A stretch of DNA of 64,000 nucleotides, taken from assembly GCF_000472785.1 (NCBI RefSeq), contig NZ_AXAL01000021.1, forward strand, positions 17,399 to 81,398. The letters are read 5' to 3'. Source of the DNA: Mesorhizobium loti CJ3sym (lineage in GTDB: Bacteria > Pseudomonadota > Alphaproteobacteria > Rhizobiales > Rhizobiaceae). The notes below the pieces were generated by a model, which saw nothing but the letters and a program-made list of their open reading frames with translations, did no database searches and was not told the DNA's origin. Numbering within the stretch: the stretch's first letter is position 1; each line of letters starts with the position of its first letter. A program made the position numbers and the translations under genes. Shown piece after piece: positions 34,195 through 43,295 of the stretch.

Positions 34195-35031
34195 CTATGC
34201 TTCGTCCATCATCCGGGCCGTGCCTGAGACCCTGATCGAGCTGCCGATCTCGGGCGCAATATTGGCATGCAGACGCGAGCGCATGCCCATGTCCTCGCCT
34301 TGCACGATATCGATCGCGCCGCCATGCGGCCAGGCGATGTCTCTGAGATAACCGGCAAAGGCCGCTGTCGACGCTCCCGTAGCCGGATCCTCATAGACCC
34401 CACCCGAGGCAAAGGGATTGCGCGTGTGGAACAGCCGTGGCGTTTCGGCATAAGCGAGCAGGATCGTGACCAGCCCATTACGCCGCATCAGGGTTTGCCC
34501 GGCTTTCAGCTCGTAGCGCATGGCGGCCAGTGCCTCGCGCGATTTGAGGGCGAGCACAAGGTGGTCCGCGCCGCCATGGATCAGCGCCGGCGGAATGGCC
34601 GGATCGAGATCGGCCGCATCATAGCCGAACAGCGCCAGCGCCTCGGCAATCAGCGCGAGCGGCGCCGGCTTGCTGCGTGTCGGCGGCGACTGCAAGGCGG
34701 CGGCGACGTTCGCGCCATCGCGGAACCCTTCGACGGTGATGTTGGCCTGGTTGAGGGTCAGCGGGAAAATTCCATCGCCAAACTGTCGAACCAAAGCCGC
34801 TCCCAGAGCGATGGTGGCGTGACCGCAGAAGGGAACTTCGGTTTCCGGCGAGAAGTAGCGCACCCGCCAGTTGTCTCCATCCAGTGCGGCAAACGCGGTT
34901 TCCGAGAACCCGACCTCCGCCGCCAGACGCTGCATTTCGGCCGCATCGGGCAAGACATCGCCGATCAGCACCCCGGCCGGATTGCCGCCGGTGTTGCCAT
35001 CCGAAAAGGCCGCGATCTTCAGAACATCCAT
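34195..35031 (-). CDS. PhzF family isomerase
   Basis: A 278-residue PhzF-like isomerase fold protein. GNPAGVLIG, the catalytic Glu in VGFSETAFAAL, the DEP-type PFCGHATIALGAA and the C-terminal domain FASGGVYEDPATGASTAAFAGYL mirror the two-domain PhzF/diaminopimelate-epimerase fold. Members catalyse 1,5-H shifts or epimerisations of small acids. The ATG at 35031 has AGG 9 nt upstream; ATG at 35046 is an alternative. It is convergent with the LLM pair (12 nt) and separated from xdhC by 83 nt on the same strand. The substrate is unknown. Confidence 0.88.
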   Translation of the reverse strand: MDVLKIAAFSDGNTGGNPAGVLIGDVLPDAAEMQRLAAEVGFSETAFAALDGDNWRVRYFSPETEVPFCGHATIALGAALVRQFGDGIFPLTLNQANITVEGFRDGANVAAALQSPPTRSKPAPLALIAEALALFGYDAADLDPAIPPALIHGGADHLVLALKSREALAAMRYELKAGQTLMRRNGLVTILLAYAETPRLFHTRNPFASGGVYEDPATGASTAAFAGYLRDIAWPHGGAIDIVQGEDMGMRSRLHANIAPEIGSSIRVSGTARMMDEA

Positions 35032-35114
35032 GTGTCTTCGCCTCATGCCGCAATGCCGGGTGGATAGCGCAAATGCGTGGTTCGGGCGATTGAAAACTGA
35101 CGAGGCGGCGATGG

Positions 35115-36032
35115 CTAACCAGCCATCACCTTGTCCTGCCGGACCTGGTGGTCGGCACTCACGGCCGCGTTGTGAACGACCAGCGCCGTCATGATCTCGG
35201 CGGCTGCGAGTGCCGCGATCACCGGAGGGCGCTTGTCCTTGACGGCATCGCCGCCGATCGGCGAGACGAGGCGGGCAAACTCCGCTTCGCTACCATCAGC
35301 CGATTTCAGGAACCAATTCTTGAAGGTCGCTTTCTTGGTCTTCGAGCCTATCATGCCGACATAGGCCGCGTCGTCACGCTTCAGCGCTTCGGTGACGATC
35401 AGGAAATCCAATGCGTGATCGTGGGTGAGGATGGCGAAGGCGGTGCCTGGGGGAGCTTTGCGTACCTCGGCCTCGGGCATCGGCGTCAAACGGGTTTCGA
35501 CGGTTTCCGGCATGCCTTCCAGCGCCTCGGCGCGGGTCTCGATGACGACGGTATGAATGGGCAAGAGCGCGAGCGATGCGGCCAGCGCCTGGCCGACATG
35601 CCCGCCGCCGAAGACGTAGACATGCGGCAGGTGTGCCTGTTCGGCTTCCGCCGTCGCAACCAGCTCGGCAGCGAGCGTGGCATCGACAAGTCGGATCAAG
35701 ACTTCGACACGCCCGCCGCAGCATTGGCCGATCTCCGGCCCGAGCGGCACGTCGAGGGTGGCGCAGATTTCGTCGACCTCGATGCGGGAACTCGATTGAA
35801 GACGGCCGACCGAACCAAGCCGACCGGACGGCATTACCATCTGCCGCGCCTTGTCGAGAGCCATGTATTCGAGCTGACCTCCGCCGATCGTGCCAAGAAT
35901 CGCCGATGCCGAGACGAGCATGAAGGCGCCTTTCTCGCGAGGCGTCGAGCCTTTGGTGCCGGCCACTTCGACCAGCGCGACCCGGCCGGCGCTGGCAAGA
36001 AAGGCTTTCAGGCTTTGCACTTTCGAGTTCAT
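35115..36032 (-). CDS. xdhC: xanthine dehydrogenase accessory protein XdhC
   Basis: A 305-residue protein that binds the molybdenum cofactor, supports its sulfuration and delivers it to XdhB. The N-terminal XdhC/CoxI domain has VALVEVAGTKGSTPREKGAFMLVSA and GTIGGGQLEYMALD; GQCCGGRVEVLI is the Cys pair proposed to hold Moco; the C-terminal Rossmann part has VYVFGGGHVGQALAASLA and GMIGSKTKKATFKNWFL. AGGGAAGCTAAG precedes the ATG at 36032. It is the last gene of uraH-xdhA-xdhB-xdhC, 60 nt after xdhB, as in other rhizobia. Confidence 0.95.
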   Translation of the reverse strand: MNSKVQSLKAFLASAGRVALVEVAGTKGSTPREKGAFMLVSASAILGTIGGGQLEYMALDKARQMVMPSGRLGSVGRLQSSSRIEVDEICATLDVPLGPEIGQCCGGRVEVLIRLVDATLAAELVATAEAEQAHLPHVYVFGGGHVGQALAASLALLPIHTVVIETRAEALEGMPETVETRLTPMPEAEVRKAPPGTAFAILTHDHALDFLIVTEALKRDDAAYVGMIGSKTKKATFKNWFLKSADGSEAEFARLVSPIGGDAVKDKRPPVIAALAAAEIMTALVVHNAAVSADHQVRQDKVMAG

Positions 36033-36092
36033 CTTAGCTTCCCTATTGGGAAATATAGGCTTTTTCGGCCTGGATTGCACGTTTCGCTCGTT

Positions 36093-38456
36093 TCAGGCGC
36101 CTGCCTTGACCTCTTTCTTCAACCGCTCGATTGCCATCAACACGCGTTCCGGCGTCGCCGGCGCATCGAGACGCGGACAGATCTTGTGGTCGGCGACGCT
36201 GGCCACCGCGTCCGACAGTGCGTGCAGAACCGACATGCCGTGCGGCAGCGGTGGCTCGCCGACCGCCTTGGAACGATGGATGGTCGGCTCATAGGCCTGC
36301 GACCAATCGGTCAGCGCCACGTTGAAAATCTTCGGCCGGTCGGAGGCCAGCGGGATCTTGTAGGTCGACGGCGCATGCGTGCGCAGCCGGCCCTTGTCGT
36401 CCCACCAGAGCTCTTCCGTCGTCAGCCAACCCATGCCCTGGATGAAGCCGCCCTCGACCTGGCCAATGTCGATCGCCCGGTTCAGCGAGCGGCCGCAATC
36501 GTGCAGGATATCGGCGCGCTCGACGACATATTCGCCGGTCAGCGTATCGACAGACACTTCGGAGCAAGCCGCGCCATAGGCGTAGTAGTAGAAGGCGTGG
36601 CCCTGTCCCTTGCTGCGGTCCCAATGGATCTTTGGCGTCTTGTAAAAGCCGGCGGCCGAGAGCTGCACGCGTGCAATAAAAGCCTGCTTGATCAGGTCGT
36701 TGAAGCTGATTTCCTGGTTGCCGACGCGAACCCGATTGGGCAGAAACACCACCTGATCGACCGGCACCTGATATTTCTCGGCGGCGAAATCGGTGAGCCG
36801 CTTGCGGATTTGCCGCGCCGCATCCTGCGCCGCCATGCCGTTGAGGTCGGCGCCCGAGGATGCAGCGGTCGGCGCCGTGTTCGGCACCTTGGCGGTGGTG
36901 GTGGCGGTGATCTTTACCCTGGCGAGATCGATCTGGAACTCTTCCGCCACGACCTGCGCCACCTTAAGGTGCAGGCCCTGCCCCATTTCGGTGCCGCCAT
37001 GGTTCATGTGCACCGAACCGTCGGCATAGACATGCACCAACGCGCCGGCCTGGTTGGACTCGGTCTTGGTGAAGGAGATGCCGAACTTCACCGGTGTCAG
37101 CGCCAGGCCGCGCTTGATGAAGCGGCTGTTGGCGTTGAAGGCCTGGATCTCGCGCCGCCGCCGCGCATAGTTGGCGCTTTCCTCGAGTTCGGCGACGATG
37201 CGCTGGATGATGTTGTCCTCGACCTTCTGGTGGTAGGGCGTGACGTTGCGCGCGCCGATCGCCTCCATCGGGTCATAGAAATTCAGCTTGCGGATTTCGA
37301 GCGAATCCTTGCCGACGGCAAACGCCACCTCGTCGATGACGCGCTCGGCGCCAATCATGCCTTGTGGGCCGCCGAAGCCACGAAAGGCCGTGTTGGAAAC
37401 GGTGTTGGTGTAGAGCGGCGCCGATTTGGCGTGGACGTTCGGATAGAAATAGGCGTTGTCGCAATGGAACAGCGCACGGTCGCCGACAGGGCCGGACAGG
37501 TCGGCCGAGAAGCCGGCATTGAGGGCGAACATGAAGTCGACGCCGAGGATATTGCCCTCGTTGTCGAAGCCGACTTCATAATCGATGGCGAAGTCGTGCC
37601 GCTTGCCGGTGGCGGTCATATCCTCGTCGCGGTCGAGCCTGACCTTGACGGCCCGCTTATGCTTCTTGGCCGCGATCGCGGCGATCGCCGCGCACTGGTT
37701 GGCCTGTGTTTCCTTGCCGCCGAAGCCGCCGCCCATGCGCCGGACCTCGACCGTCACTGCATGGCTGGGTACGCCGAGCACATGGGACACAAGGTGCTGG
37801 GTCTCGCTCGGCCCCTGGGTCGAGCAATAGACTGTGACCTCGTCGTCTTCGCCCGGCACGGCCAACGATACCTGGCCCTCGAGGTAGAAATGGTCCTGTC
37901 CGCCAAGCTTCATGCGCCCCTTCACCCGGCGGGGCGCCGCGGCGATCGCGGCGGCCGCGTCGCCGCGGCGCAAAGTCAGCGGCGTGGTGACCAGCCTGTC
38001 CTGGAGCGGATCCAGCGGCCAGATGCCGAGGATGGCTGGAAGCTCCTCATATTCGATCCTGGCCAGACGCGCGGCACGGCGCGCAGCGTCCCGTGTTTCG
38101 GCGATGACCGCGAAGATCGGCTGGCCGAAGAACTGCACCTTGCCTTCCGCCAACACCGGGTCGTCATGCATGTTGCTGGGCGAGACGTCGTTTTCGCCGG
38201 GCACGTCGGCATAGGTCAGCACATCGAGGACGCCGGGGGCTGTCCGCACGGCCGAGAGGTCGACACTCTTCAGCGTGCCATGCGCGACCTTCGACAGGCC
38301 GAGGCCGACATGCAGCGTGCCTTCCGGCTCCGGCATGTCGTCGATATAGACGGCGGTGCCGCTGACATGCTTGTGGGCGGAATCATGCCGCTGGTCGGTG
38401 GCGACGCCGCCGACGATCTTCTCGGGCTTGAGATTTGATGTGGCGTGCTCGTTCAT
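36093..38456 (-). CDS. xdhB: xanthine dehydrogenase, molybdopterin-binding subunit
   Basis: A 787-residue molybdenum subunit that hydroxylates hypoxanthine and xanthine to urate in the cytoplasm. It begins with the [alpha/beta hammerhead] domain (SAHKHVSGTAVYIDDMPEPEGTLH), then GGGFGGKETQANQC, and SGADLNGMAAQDAARQIRKRL. KAVGEPPLPHG near the C-terminus holds the catalytic Glu (about residue 734, equivalent to Glu730 of the Rhodobacter capsulatus enzyme). The ATG overlaps the TGA of xdhA. Length is normal (about 780). Confidence 0.96.
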   Translation of the reverse strand: MNEHATSNLKPEKIVGGVATDQRHDSAHKHVSGTAVYIDDMPEPEGTLHVGLGLSKVAHGTLKSVDLSAVRTAPGVLDVLTYADVPGENDVSPSNMHDDPVLAEGKVQFFGQPIFAVIAETRDAARRAARLARIEYEELPAILGIWPLDPLQDRLVTTPLTLRRGDAAAAIAAAPRRVKGRMKLGGQDHFYLEGQVSLAVPGEDDEVTVYCSTQGPSETQHLVSHVLGVPSHAVTVEVRRMGGGFGGKETQANQCAAIAAIAAKKHKRAVKVRLDRDEDMTATGKRHDFAIDYEVGFDNEGNILGVDFMFALNAGFSADLSGPVGDRALFHCDNAYFYPNVHAKSAPLYTNTVSNTAFRGFGGPQGMIGAERVIDEVAFAVGKDSLEIRKLNFYDPMEAIGARNVTPYHQKVEDNIIQRIVAELEESANYARRRREIQAFNANSRFIKRGLALTPVKFGISFTKTESNQAGALVHVYADGSVHMNHGGTEMGQGLHLKVAQVVAEEFQIDLARVKITATTTAKVPNTAPTAASSGADLNGMAAQDAARQIRKRLTDFAAEKYQVPVDQVVFLPNRVRVGNQEISFNDLIKQAFIARVQLSAAGFYKTPKIHWDRSKGQGHAFYYYAYGAACSEVSVDTLTGEYVVERADILHDCGRSLNRAIDIGQVEGGFIQGMGWLTTEELWWDDKGRLRTHAPSTYKIPLASDRPKIFNVALTDWSQAYEPTIHRSKAVGEPPLPHGMSVLHALSDAVASVADHKICPRLDAPATPERVLMAIERLKKEVKAGA

Positions 38457-39937
38457 CAGGCCGCCTCGTTGCGTGACACCAGGAAGGGTGCTTTGGTGCC
38501 GGTGGTTTCGACAAAGAAGCGCAGCAACAGGTTTCTGGCCGCCAGAGCCCGGTATTCGGCTGACGCCCGCATGTCGGTGAGCGGGGTGAAATCCCTGGCG
38601 TATTCGGCCATTGCCGTCTCGACGGTCGCTTCGGTCCAGGGTTTGCCGAACAGCGCCTGTTCGACAGAAGACGCCCGCTTCGGCGTCGCAGCCATGCCGC
38701 CATAGGCGATGCGCACATCGGCGACCGTGCCGTCCTTGGCCAGCGTCAGGAAAAAGGCGCCGAGTGCCGCCGTGATGTCCTCGTCGCGGCGCTTGGTGAT
38801 CTTGTAGACGCCGAATTTCGTTTCCTTCGCCGGCACCGGCACGTGCACCGCCTCGACGAATTCACCCGGTTGCCGGTCCTGCTTGCCGTAAGCAATGAAG
38901 AAATCCTGCAACGGGATCGTGCGCCGCTTCTTGCCTTTGCGCAGCGTGAGCCGCGCGCCGAGCGCGATCAAGGGTGGCGGCGTGTCGCCGATCGGCGAGC
39001 CGTTGGCTATATTGCCGCCGATGGTGCCCATGTTGCGCACCTGTTCGCCGCCGATACGGTCGAACAGCGGCCCCAGCGCCGGGACGCGTTTGGCGAGCGT
39101 CGAGAAGGCTTCGGTATAGGTGACGCCGGCGCCGATCGATATCACGCCCTTGTCTTCGGAGATGGTGCACAGCCCGTCGAGATTGCCGATGAAGACCACC
39201 GGTGAAATATCGCGCATGTGCTTGGTCACCCACAGGCCGACATCGGTCGAACCGGCAACGATGGTGGCGCCGGGTTCCTTGTCCAGTATGGCGGCGAAAT
39301 CGTCGACATTGGCCGGCACGATGAGCCGCGCCTTGGCTGAACCGATCTCGACCCGCGCGCCGTCATGCAAGGCCTCCAGTCTCGCCGTGATCGCCTTGCG
39401 CTCCACCGCCAGCGGATCCTTCGCCGCCTTGCCGTAGCTTGAGATGGCGTGCGCGGCGCGCATGATCGCCTCGTAGCCCGTGCAGCGGCAGAGATTGCCT
39501 TGCAGGGCCTTTTCGATTGCCCCGTTCGACGGATCCGGCGATTTCATCCACAGGCCGTAGAGCGACATGACGAAGCCCGGCGTGCAGAAGCCGCATTGCG
39601 AGCCGTGGAAATCGACCATCGCTTGTTGGACAGGATGCAACTGGCCAGGCTCGCCGCGCAAATGCTCGACCGTCACGACATGGGTGCCGTCGAGCGAACC
39701 GAGGAAGCGGATGCAGGCATTGACGCTTTCGTAGACCAGCCCGCCGGCGGAGAGCTTGCCGACCAGCACGGTGCAGGCGCCACAATCGCCCTCGGCGCAG
39801 CCTTCCTTGGTGCCGCGCAGCGAACGGTCGAGCCGCAGCCAGTCGAGCAAGGTCTCATCGGGCGCCACCGATGACAGCACGACATCCCTGCCGTTCAGGA
39901 TGAAGCGGATCTCGTTGCGGATAGAAACCCTGGCCAT
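38456..39937 (-). CDS. xdhA: xanthine dehydrogenase, Fe-S/FAD subunit
   Basis: A 493-residue electron-transfer subunit. The plant-type 2Fe-2S cluster ligands are in GCAEGDCGACTVLVG, the second cluster in QCGFCTPGFVMSLYGL and GNLCRCTGYEAI, and the FAD-binding domain (from about 200) has TIVAGSTDVGLWVTKHMRD and NMGTIGGNIANGSPIGDTPPPLIAL. It passes electrons from the XdhB molybdenum site to NAD+. The start lies 3 nt after the stop of the hydroxyisourate hydrolase gene and its own stop overlaps the xdhB start. Confidence 0.96.
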   Translation of the reverse strand: MARVSIRNEIRFILNGRDVVLSSVAPDETLLDWLRLDRSLRGTKEGCAEGDCGACTVLVGKLSAGGLVYESVNACIRFLGSLDGTHVVTVEHLRGEPGQLHPVQQAMVDFHGSQCGFCTPGFVMSLYGLWMKSPDPSNGAIEKALQGNLCRCTGYEAIMRAAHAISSYGKAAKDPLAVERKAITARLEALHDGARVEIGSAKARLIVPANVDDFAAILDKEPGATIVAGSTDVGLWVTKHMRDISPVVFIGNLDGLCTISEDKGVISIGAGVTYTEAFSTLAKRVPALGPLFDRIGGEQVRNMGTIGGNIANGSPIGDTPPPLIALGARLTLRKGKKRRTIPLQDFFIAYGKQDRQPGEFVEAVHVPVPAKETKFGVYKITKRRDEDITAALGAFFLTLAKDGTVADVRIAYGGMAATPKRASSVEQALFGKPWTEATVETAMAEYARDFTPLTDMRASAEYRALAARNLLLRFFVETTGTKAPFLVSRNEAA

Positions 39938-39940
39938 GCC

Positions 39941-40315
39941 TCAGCTCCCCCTGTAGGTCGAATAGCCGTAGGGCGAGAGCAACAATGGTACATGATAGTG
40001 CACCGCGTCGGCCATACCGAAGCGGATCGGCACGCAGTCGAGGAAGGCGGGATTGGGCAGCTTTGTCCCCAAGCCGCGCAGATAGTCACCAGCCGCGAAA
40101 ACCAGTTCGTATTCGCCGGTGCGGAAATCGCTGCCAGCAAGCAGCGGTGCATCGCAACGGCCGTCGGCATTGGTCGCGACCGTCTTCAGATGTGTTCTGG
40201 CCGAGCCATCGAGACGATAGAGCGCGATTGACAACCCGGCCGCCGGCTTGCCGGTCGCCGTGTCCAGCACGTGGGTCGTCAGGCGCCCGCCATCGGCTTT
40301 CGACGTCTCTGCCAT
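39941..40315 (-). CDS. uraH: 5-hydroxyisourate hydrolase
   Basis: A 124-residue transthyretin-related protein that hydrolyses 5-hydroxyisourate to OHCU. Signature elements are GRLTTHVLDTATGKPAAGL (catalytic His in THVLD) and the C-terminal HYHVPLLLSPYGYSTYRGS, whose YRGS end is diagnostic of HIUases versus vertebrate transthyretin. The ATG at 40315 is preceded by GGGAGG; an ATG eight codons earlier lacks a good site. It heads the minus-strand uraH-xdhABC operon, divergent from puuE-uraD. Confidence 0.94.
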   Translation of the reverse strand: MAETSKADGGRLTTHVLDTATGKPAAGLSIALYRLDGSARTHLKTVATNADGRCDAPLLAGSDFRTGEYELVFAAGDYLRGLGTKLPNPAFLDCVPIRFGMADAVHYHVPLLLSPYGYSTYRGS

Positions 40316-40499
40316 TGGCCGCCTCCCATCCTGGTACATCAGAACAATAGTGATGAATTGTGCGCCAATTAAAGGCGATGCATAAGTCCCGGTCGAGCGG
40401 AGTGCGACAAAAACACTTTCAAAAATTTTCGGGGGAATGCGAGAAGCACCCTTTCGATATCCTGATCACACTTTCGGGCAATGCCCGGCAGGAGGGGCA

Positions 40500-41918
40500 A
40501 TGCGTTATATCAGAGACATGCGCGGCTACGGAGCCAATCCGCCGGATCCGAAATGGCCCGGCGGCGCGCATGTCGCGGTGCAGTTCGTCGTCAATTACGA
40601 AGAGGGCGGCGAGAACTGCGTGCTGCACGGCGACAAGGCCTCGGAAGCCTTCCTGTCGGAGATCGTCGGAGCCGCCCCATGGGTCGGCCAGCGCCATTGG
40701 AACATGGAATCAATCTACGAATATGGCGCGCGGACCGGCTTCTGGCGGCTGTTGCGCCTCTTCAGCGAGGCCCAGGTACCCGTGACCTGCTACGGCGTTG
40801 CCTCAGCACTCGCCCGCTCGCCCGATCAGGTCACAGCCATGCAGGAAGCCGGCTGGGAGATCGCCTCGCACGGGCTGCGGTGGATCGACTATCGCGACCA
40901 TAGCGCCGAGGACGAGCGCCGCGACCTCGAAGCGGCGATCAAGCTGCACTACGAGGTGACCGGCGAGCGTCCGACCGGCTGGTATACGGGCCGCACCTCG
41001 GTCAACACGGTGCGCATCGTGGCCGAAGAGGGCGGCTTCGACTACGTCTCCGACACCTACGACGACGAACTGCCCTACTGGTTCGAGCACAGCGGCGGCA
41101 CGCAGCTCATCATTCCCTATACGCTCGACGCCAACGACATGCGCTTCGCCACGCCGCAGGGCTTCAATTCGGGCGATCAGTTCTTCGCCTATCTGAAGGA
41201 CAGTTTCGACACGCTCTATGCCGAGGGCAAGGCCGGCCGGCCACGCATGATGAATATCGGCCTGCATTGCCGGCTCGTCGGGCGGCCGGGCCGAGTGGCG
41301 GCGCTGAAGCGCTTCGTCGACTATGTCAAATCGCACGACAAGGTCTGGCTGGCGCGGCGCATCGACATCGCCAGGCACTGGCAGGAGAATCACCCCTACA
41401 AGCCGGCGGCGCTCAGGCCCTCGAAGATGGAATTCGAAACCTTCGTCCACACCTTTGGCGGCGTGTTCGAACATTCGCCCTGGATTGCCGAGCGGGCCTA
41501 CGAGCTGGAGCTCGGCCCGGCGCATGACACGGCGGGCGGCCTGCACAATGCGCTCTGCCGTATCTTCCGCGCCGCCAGCGAGACCGAGCGGCTGGGCGTG
41601 CTCAACGCCCATCCCGACCTTGCCGGCAAGCTAGCCAAGGCCAGGCGGCTGACAGCGGAATCGACCAAAGAACAGGCTTCCGCCGGCCTCGACGCTTTGA
41701 CCGACAAGGAACGCGAGCTGTTCTCCAAACTCAACGCCGCCTACGTCACCACCTTCGGCTTCCCCTTCATCATCGCGGTGCGGGGCAAGACCAAGGAAGA
41801 GATCCTCGCCGAATTCGAGGCGCGCATCGGCAACAGCCGTGGCGTCGAACTCGATACCGCCTGCAAACAGGTGGAGCGCATCGCGCTGCTCCGTCTCAGG
41901 GATATGCTACCGCAATAG
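40500..41918 (+). CDS. allantoinase (PuuE type) fused to OHCU decarboxylase (UraD)
   Basis: A 472-residue bifunctional protein. Residues 1 to about 305 are the metal-independent PuuE allantoinase of the polysaccharide deacetylase fold (YGANPPDPKWPGGAHVAVQFVVNYEEGGE, TGWYTGRTSVNTVRI, NIGLHCRLVGRPGR). From about 315 to the end lies 2-oxo-4-hydroxy-4-carboxy-5-ureidoimidazoline decarboxylase (FGGVFEHSPWIAERA, LNAHPDLAGKLAKARRLTAESTKEQASAGLD, FGFPFIIAVRGKTKEEIL). It thus makes allantoin stereospecifically and opens it to allantoate. GGAGGGGCA precedes the ATG at 40500. First gene of a plus-strand operon with allE, allA and a deaminase. Confidence 0.95.
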   Translation: MRYIRDMRGYGANPPDPKWPGGAHVAVQFVVNYEEGGENCVLHGDKASEAFLSEIVGAAPWVGQRHWNMESIYEYGARTGFWRLLRLFSEAQVPVTCYGVASALARSPDQVTAMQEAGWEIASHGLRWIDYRDHSAEDERRDLEAAIKLHYEVTGERPTGWYTGRTSVNTVRIVAEEGGFDYVSDTYDDELPYWFEHSGGTQLIIPYTLDANDMRFATPQGFNSGDQFFAYLKDSFDTLYAEGKAGRPRMMNIGLHCRLVGRPGRVAALKRFVDYVKSHDKVWLARRIDIARHWQENHPYKPAALRPSKMEFETFVHTFGGVFEHSPWIAERAYELELGPAHDTAGGLHNALCRIFRAASETERLGVLNAHPDLAGKLAKARRLTAESTKEQASAGLDALTDKERELFSKLNAAYVTTFGFPFIIAVRGKTKEEILAEFEARIGNSRGVELDTACKQVERIALLRLRDMLPQ

Positions 41919-41928
41919 GTTTGAACCC

Positions 41929-42792
41929 ATGGATACGATCACGATGCCCGAGCGAACCTATTATGCGCCGCATGGCGGCCATTCCGGCCAGACAGAGCTG
42001 CTGACAGGCCGCGCCGTCTTCACCGAGGCCTATGCCGTCATCCCCAGGGGGGTGATGCAGGACATCGTCACCAGCGCCTTGCCGTTCTGGGACAAGACCC
42101 GCGTCTGGATCCTGTCGCGACCGCTGTCCGGCTTCGCCGAGACCTTCTCGCAATACATCGTCGAGGTCGCGCCCGGCGGCGGCAGCGAGCGGCCGGAGCC
42201 CGACGCCGGCGCCGAGGGCGCACTGTTCGTGGTCGAAGGCGAATTGACCGTTCTGCTCGCCGGCAAGAAGCATAGTTTAAGGCCCGGCGGCTTTGCCTTC
42301 CTGCCGCCGGCCAGCGGCTGGACGGTTCGCAACGAAAGCAAGGCGCCAGTCCGCTTCCACTGGGTTCGCAAGACTTACGAAGTGGTCGATGGTCTCGACA
42401 TACCGGAAGCTTTCTTCGCCAATGAGCAGGAGATCGCACCGACGCCGATGCCCGGCACCGAGGGCCGCTGGGCGACGACGCGGTTCGTCGATCCGGCCGA
42501 TCTGCGACACGACATGCATATGACCATCGTTACGCTCGAGCCAGGTGCGGTCATTCCTTTCGCCGAGACACATGTCATGGAACACGGGCTCTATGTGCTG
42601 GAGGGCAAGGGGGTCTATCGCCTCAACCAGGACTGGGTCGAGGTCGAGGCCGGCGACTATATGTGGCTGCGCGCCTTCTGCCCGCAGGCCTGCTATGCCG
42701 GCGGTCCGGGCAAATTCCGCTATCTGCTCTACAAGGATGTCAACCGGCACGCCAAGCTCGGCGGGGCGGGCATTGGCGGCGGCGCGCGGTGA
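41929..42792 (+). CDS. allE: (S)-ureidoglycine aminohydrolase-like bicupin
   Basis: A 287-residue double-cupin protein. MPERTYYAPHGGHSGQTELLTGRAVFTEAYAVIPRGVMQDIVTS and WDKTRVWILSRPLSGFAETFSQYIVEV are typical of AllE (YlbA), which removes ammonia from (S)-ureidoglycine to give ureidoglycolate. The metal-binding second cupin carries LEPGAVIPFAETHVMEHGLYVLEGKGVYRLNQDW. The ATG lies 10 nt after puuE-uraD, and the stop overlaps the GTG start of allA. The allantoate amidohydrolase that would supply ureidoglycine is not in the window. Confidence 0.9.
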   Translation: MDTITMPERTYYAPHGGHSGQTELLTGRAVFTEAYAVIPRGVMQDIVTSALPFWDKTRVWILSRPLSGFAETFSQYIVEVAPGGGSERPEPDAGAEGALFVVEGELTVLLAGKKHSLRPGGFAFLPPASGWTVRNESKAPVRFHWVRKTYEVVDGLDIPEAFFANEQEIAPTPMPGTEGRWATTRFVDPADLRHDMHMTIVTLEPGAVIPFAETHVMEHGLYVLEGKGVYRLNQDWVEVEAGDYMWLRAFCPQACYAGGPGKFRYLLYKDVNRHAKLGGAGIGGGAR

Positions 42793-43295
42793 CCCGCATC
42801 ACAGCACAGAAGCTGACCCGTGAGGCCTTTGCCGGGTTCGGCGATGTCATCGACATGGGCGGCGACAACCACTACCCGATCAATGGCGGCCGCGCCGAAC
42901 GCTACCACGACCTTGCCACGGCGCAAGCCGCTGGGCCGAACGCCCGCGTGCTGATCTCGATGGTGCGCGGCACGCCTTATGAACTGCCGCTGAAGCTGAC
43001 CATGGTGGAGCGCCATCCCTTGGGCAGCCAGGCGTTCATCCCGCTGTCGCCTCGCCCGTTCCTGGTCGTCGTCTGCCATGATGGTGATGAAGGGCCAGGC
43101 GAGCCGCACGCCTTCATCACCGCGCCCGGACAAGGCATCAACTATGCCCGCAATCTCTGGCACGGCGTGCTGACGCCGCTCGGCGAGGCCCAGGATTTCC
43201 TGATCGTCGACCGTGGCGGTGACGGCTCCAACCTCGAAGAGTTCCATTTCTCGCACGCCTACGAGATCCATCTCCCCGACGGGATTCCTTCATGA
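42789..43295 (+). CDS. allA: ureidoglycolate lyase
   Basis: A 168-residue AllA enzyme that splits ureidoglycolate into glyoxylate and urea. Features: ITAQKLTREAFAGFGDVIDMGG, ARVLISMVRGTPYELPLKLTMVERHPLGSQAFIPLSPRPFLVVV and APGQGINYARNLWHGVLTPLGE, matching the AllA cupin. It has a GTG start overlapping the allE stop by 4 nt, and its own stop overlaps the start of the deaminase gene. An open frame extends upstream over allE but is a shadow. Confidence 0.94.
   Translation: MTRITAQKLTREAFAGFGDVIDMGGDNHYPINGGRAERYHDLATAQAAGPNARVLISMVRGTPYELPLKLTMVERHPLGSQAFIPLSPRPFLVVVCHDGDEGPGEPHAFITAPGQGINYARNLWHGVLTPLGEAQDFLIVDRGGDGSNLEEFHFSHAYEIHLPDGIPS

Noticed and set aside
35148..38438. Very long plus-strand open frame antisense to xdhC and xdhB
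   Set aside because: Its translation is Arg/Gly/Asp/His-rich with no domain; the opposite strand encodes XdhB and XdhC with all expected motifs.
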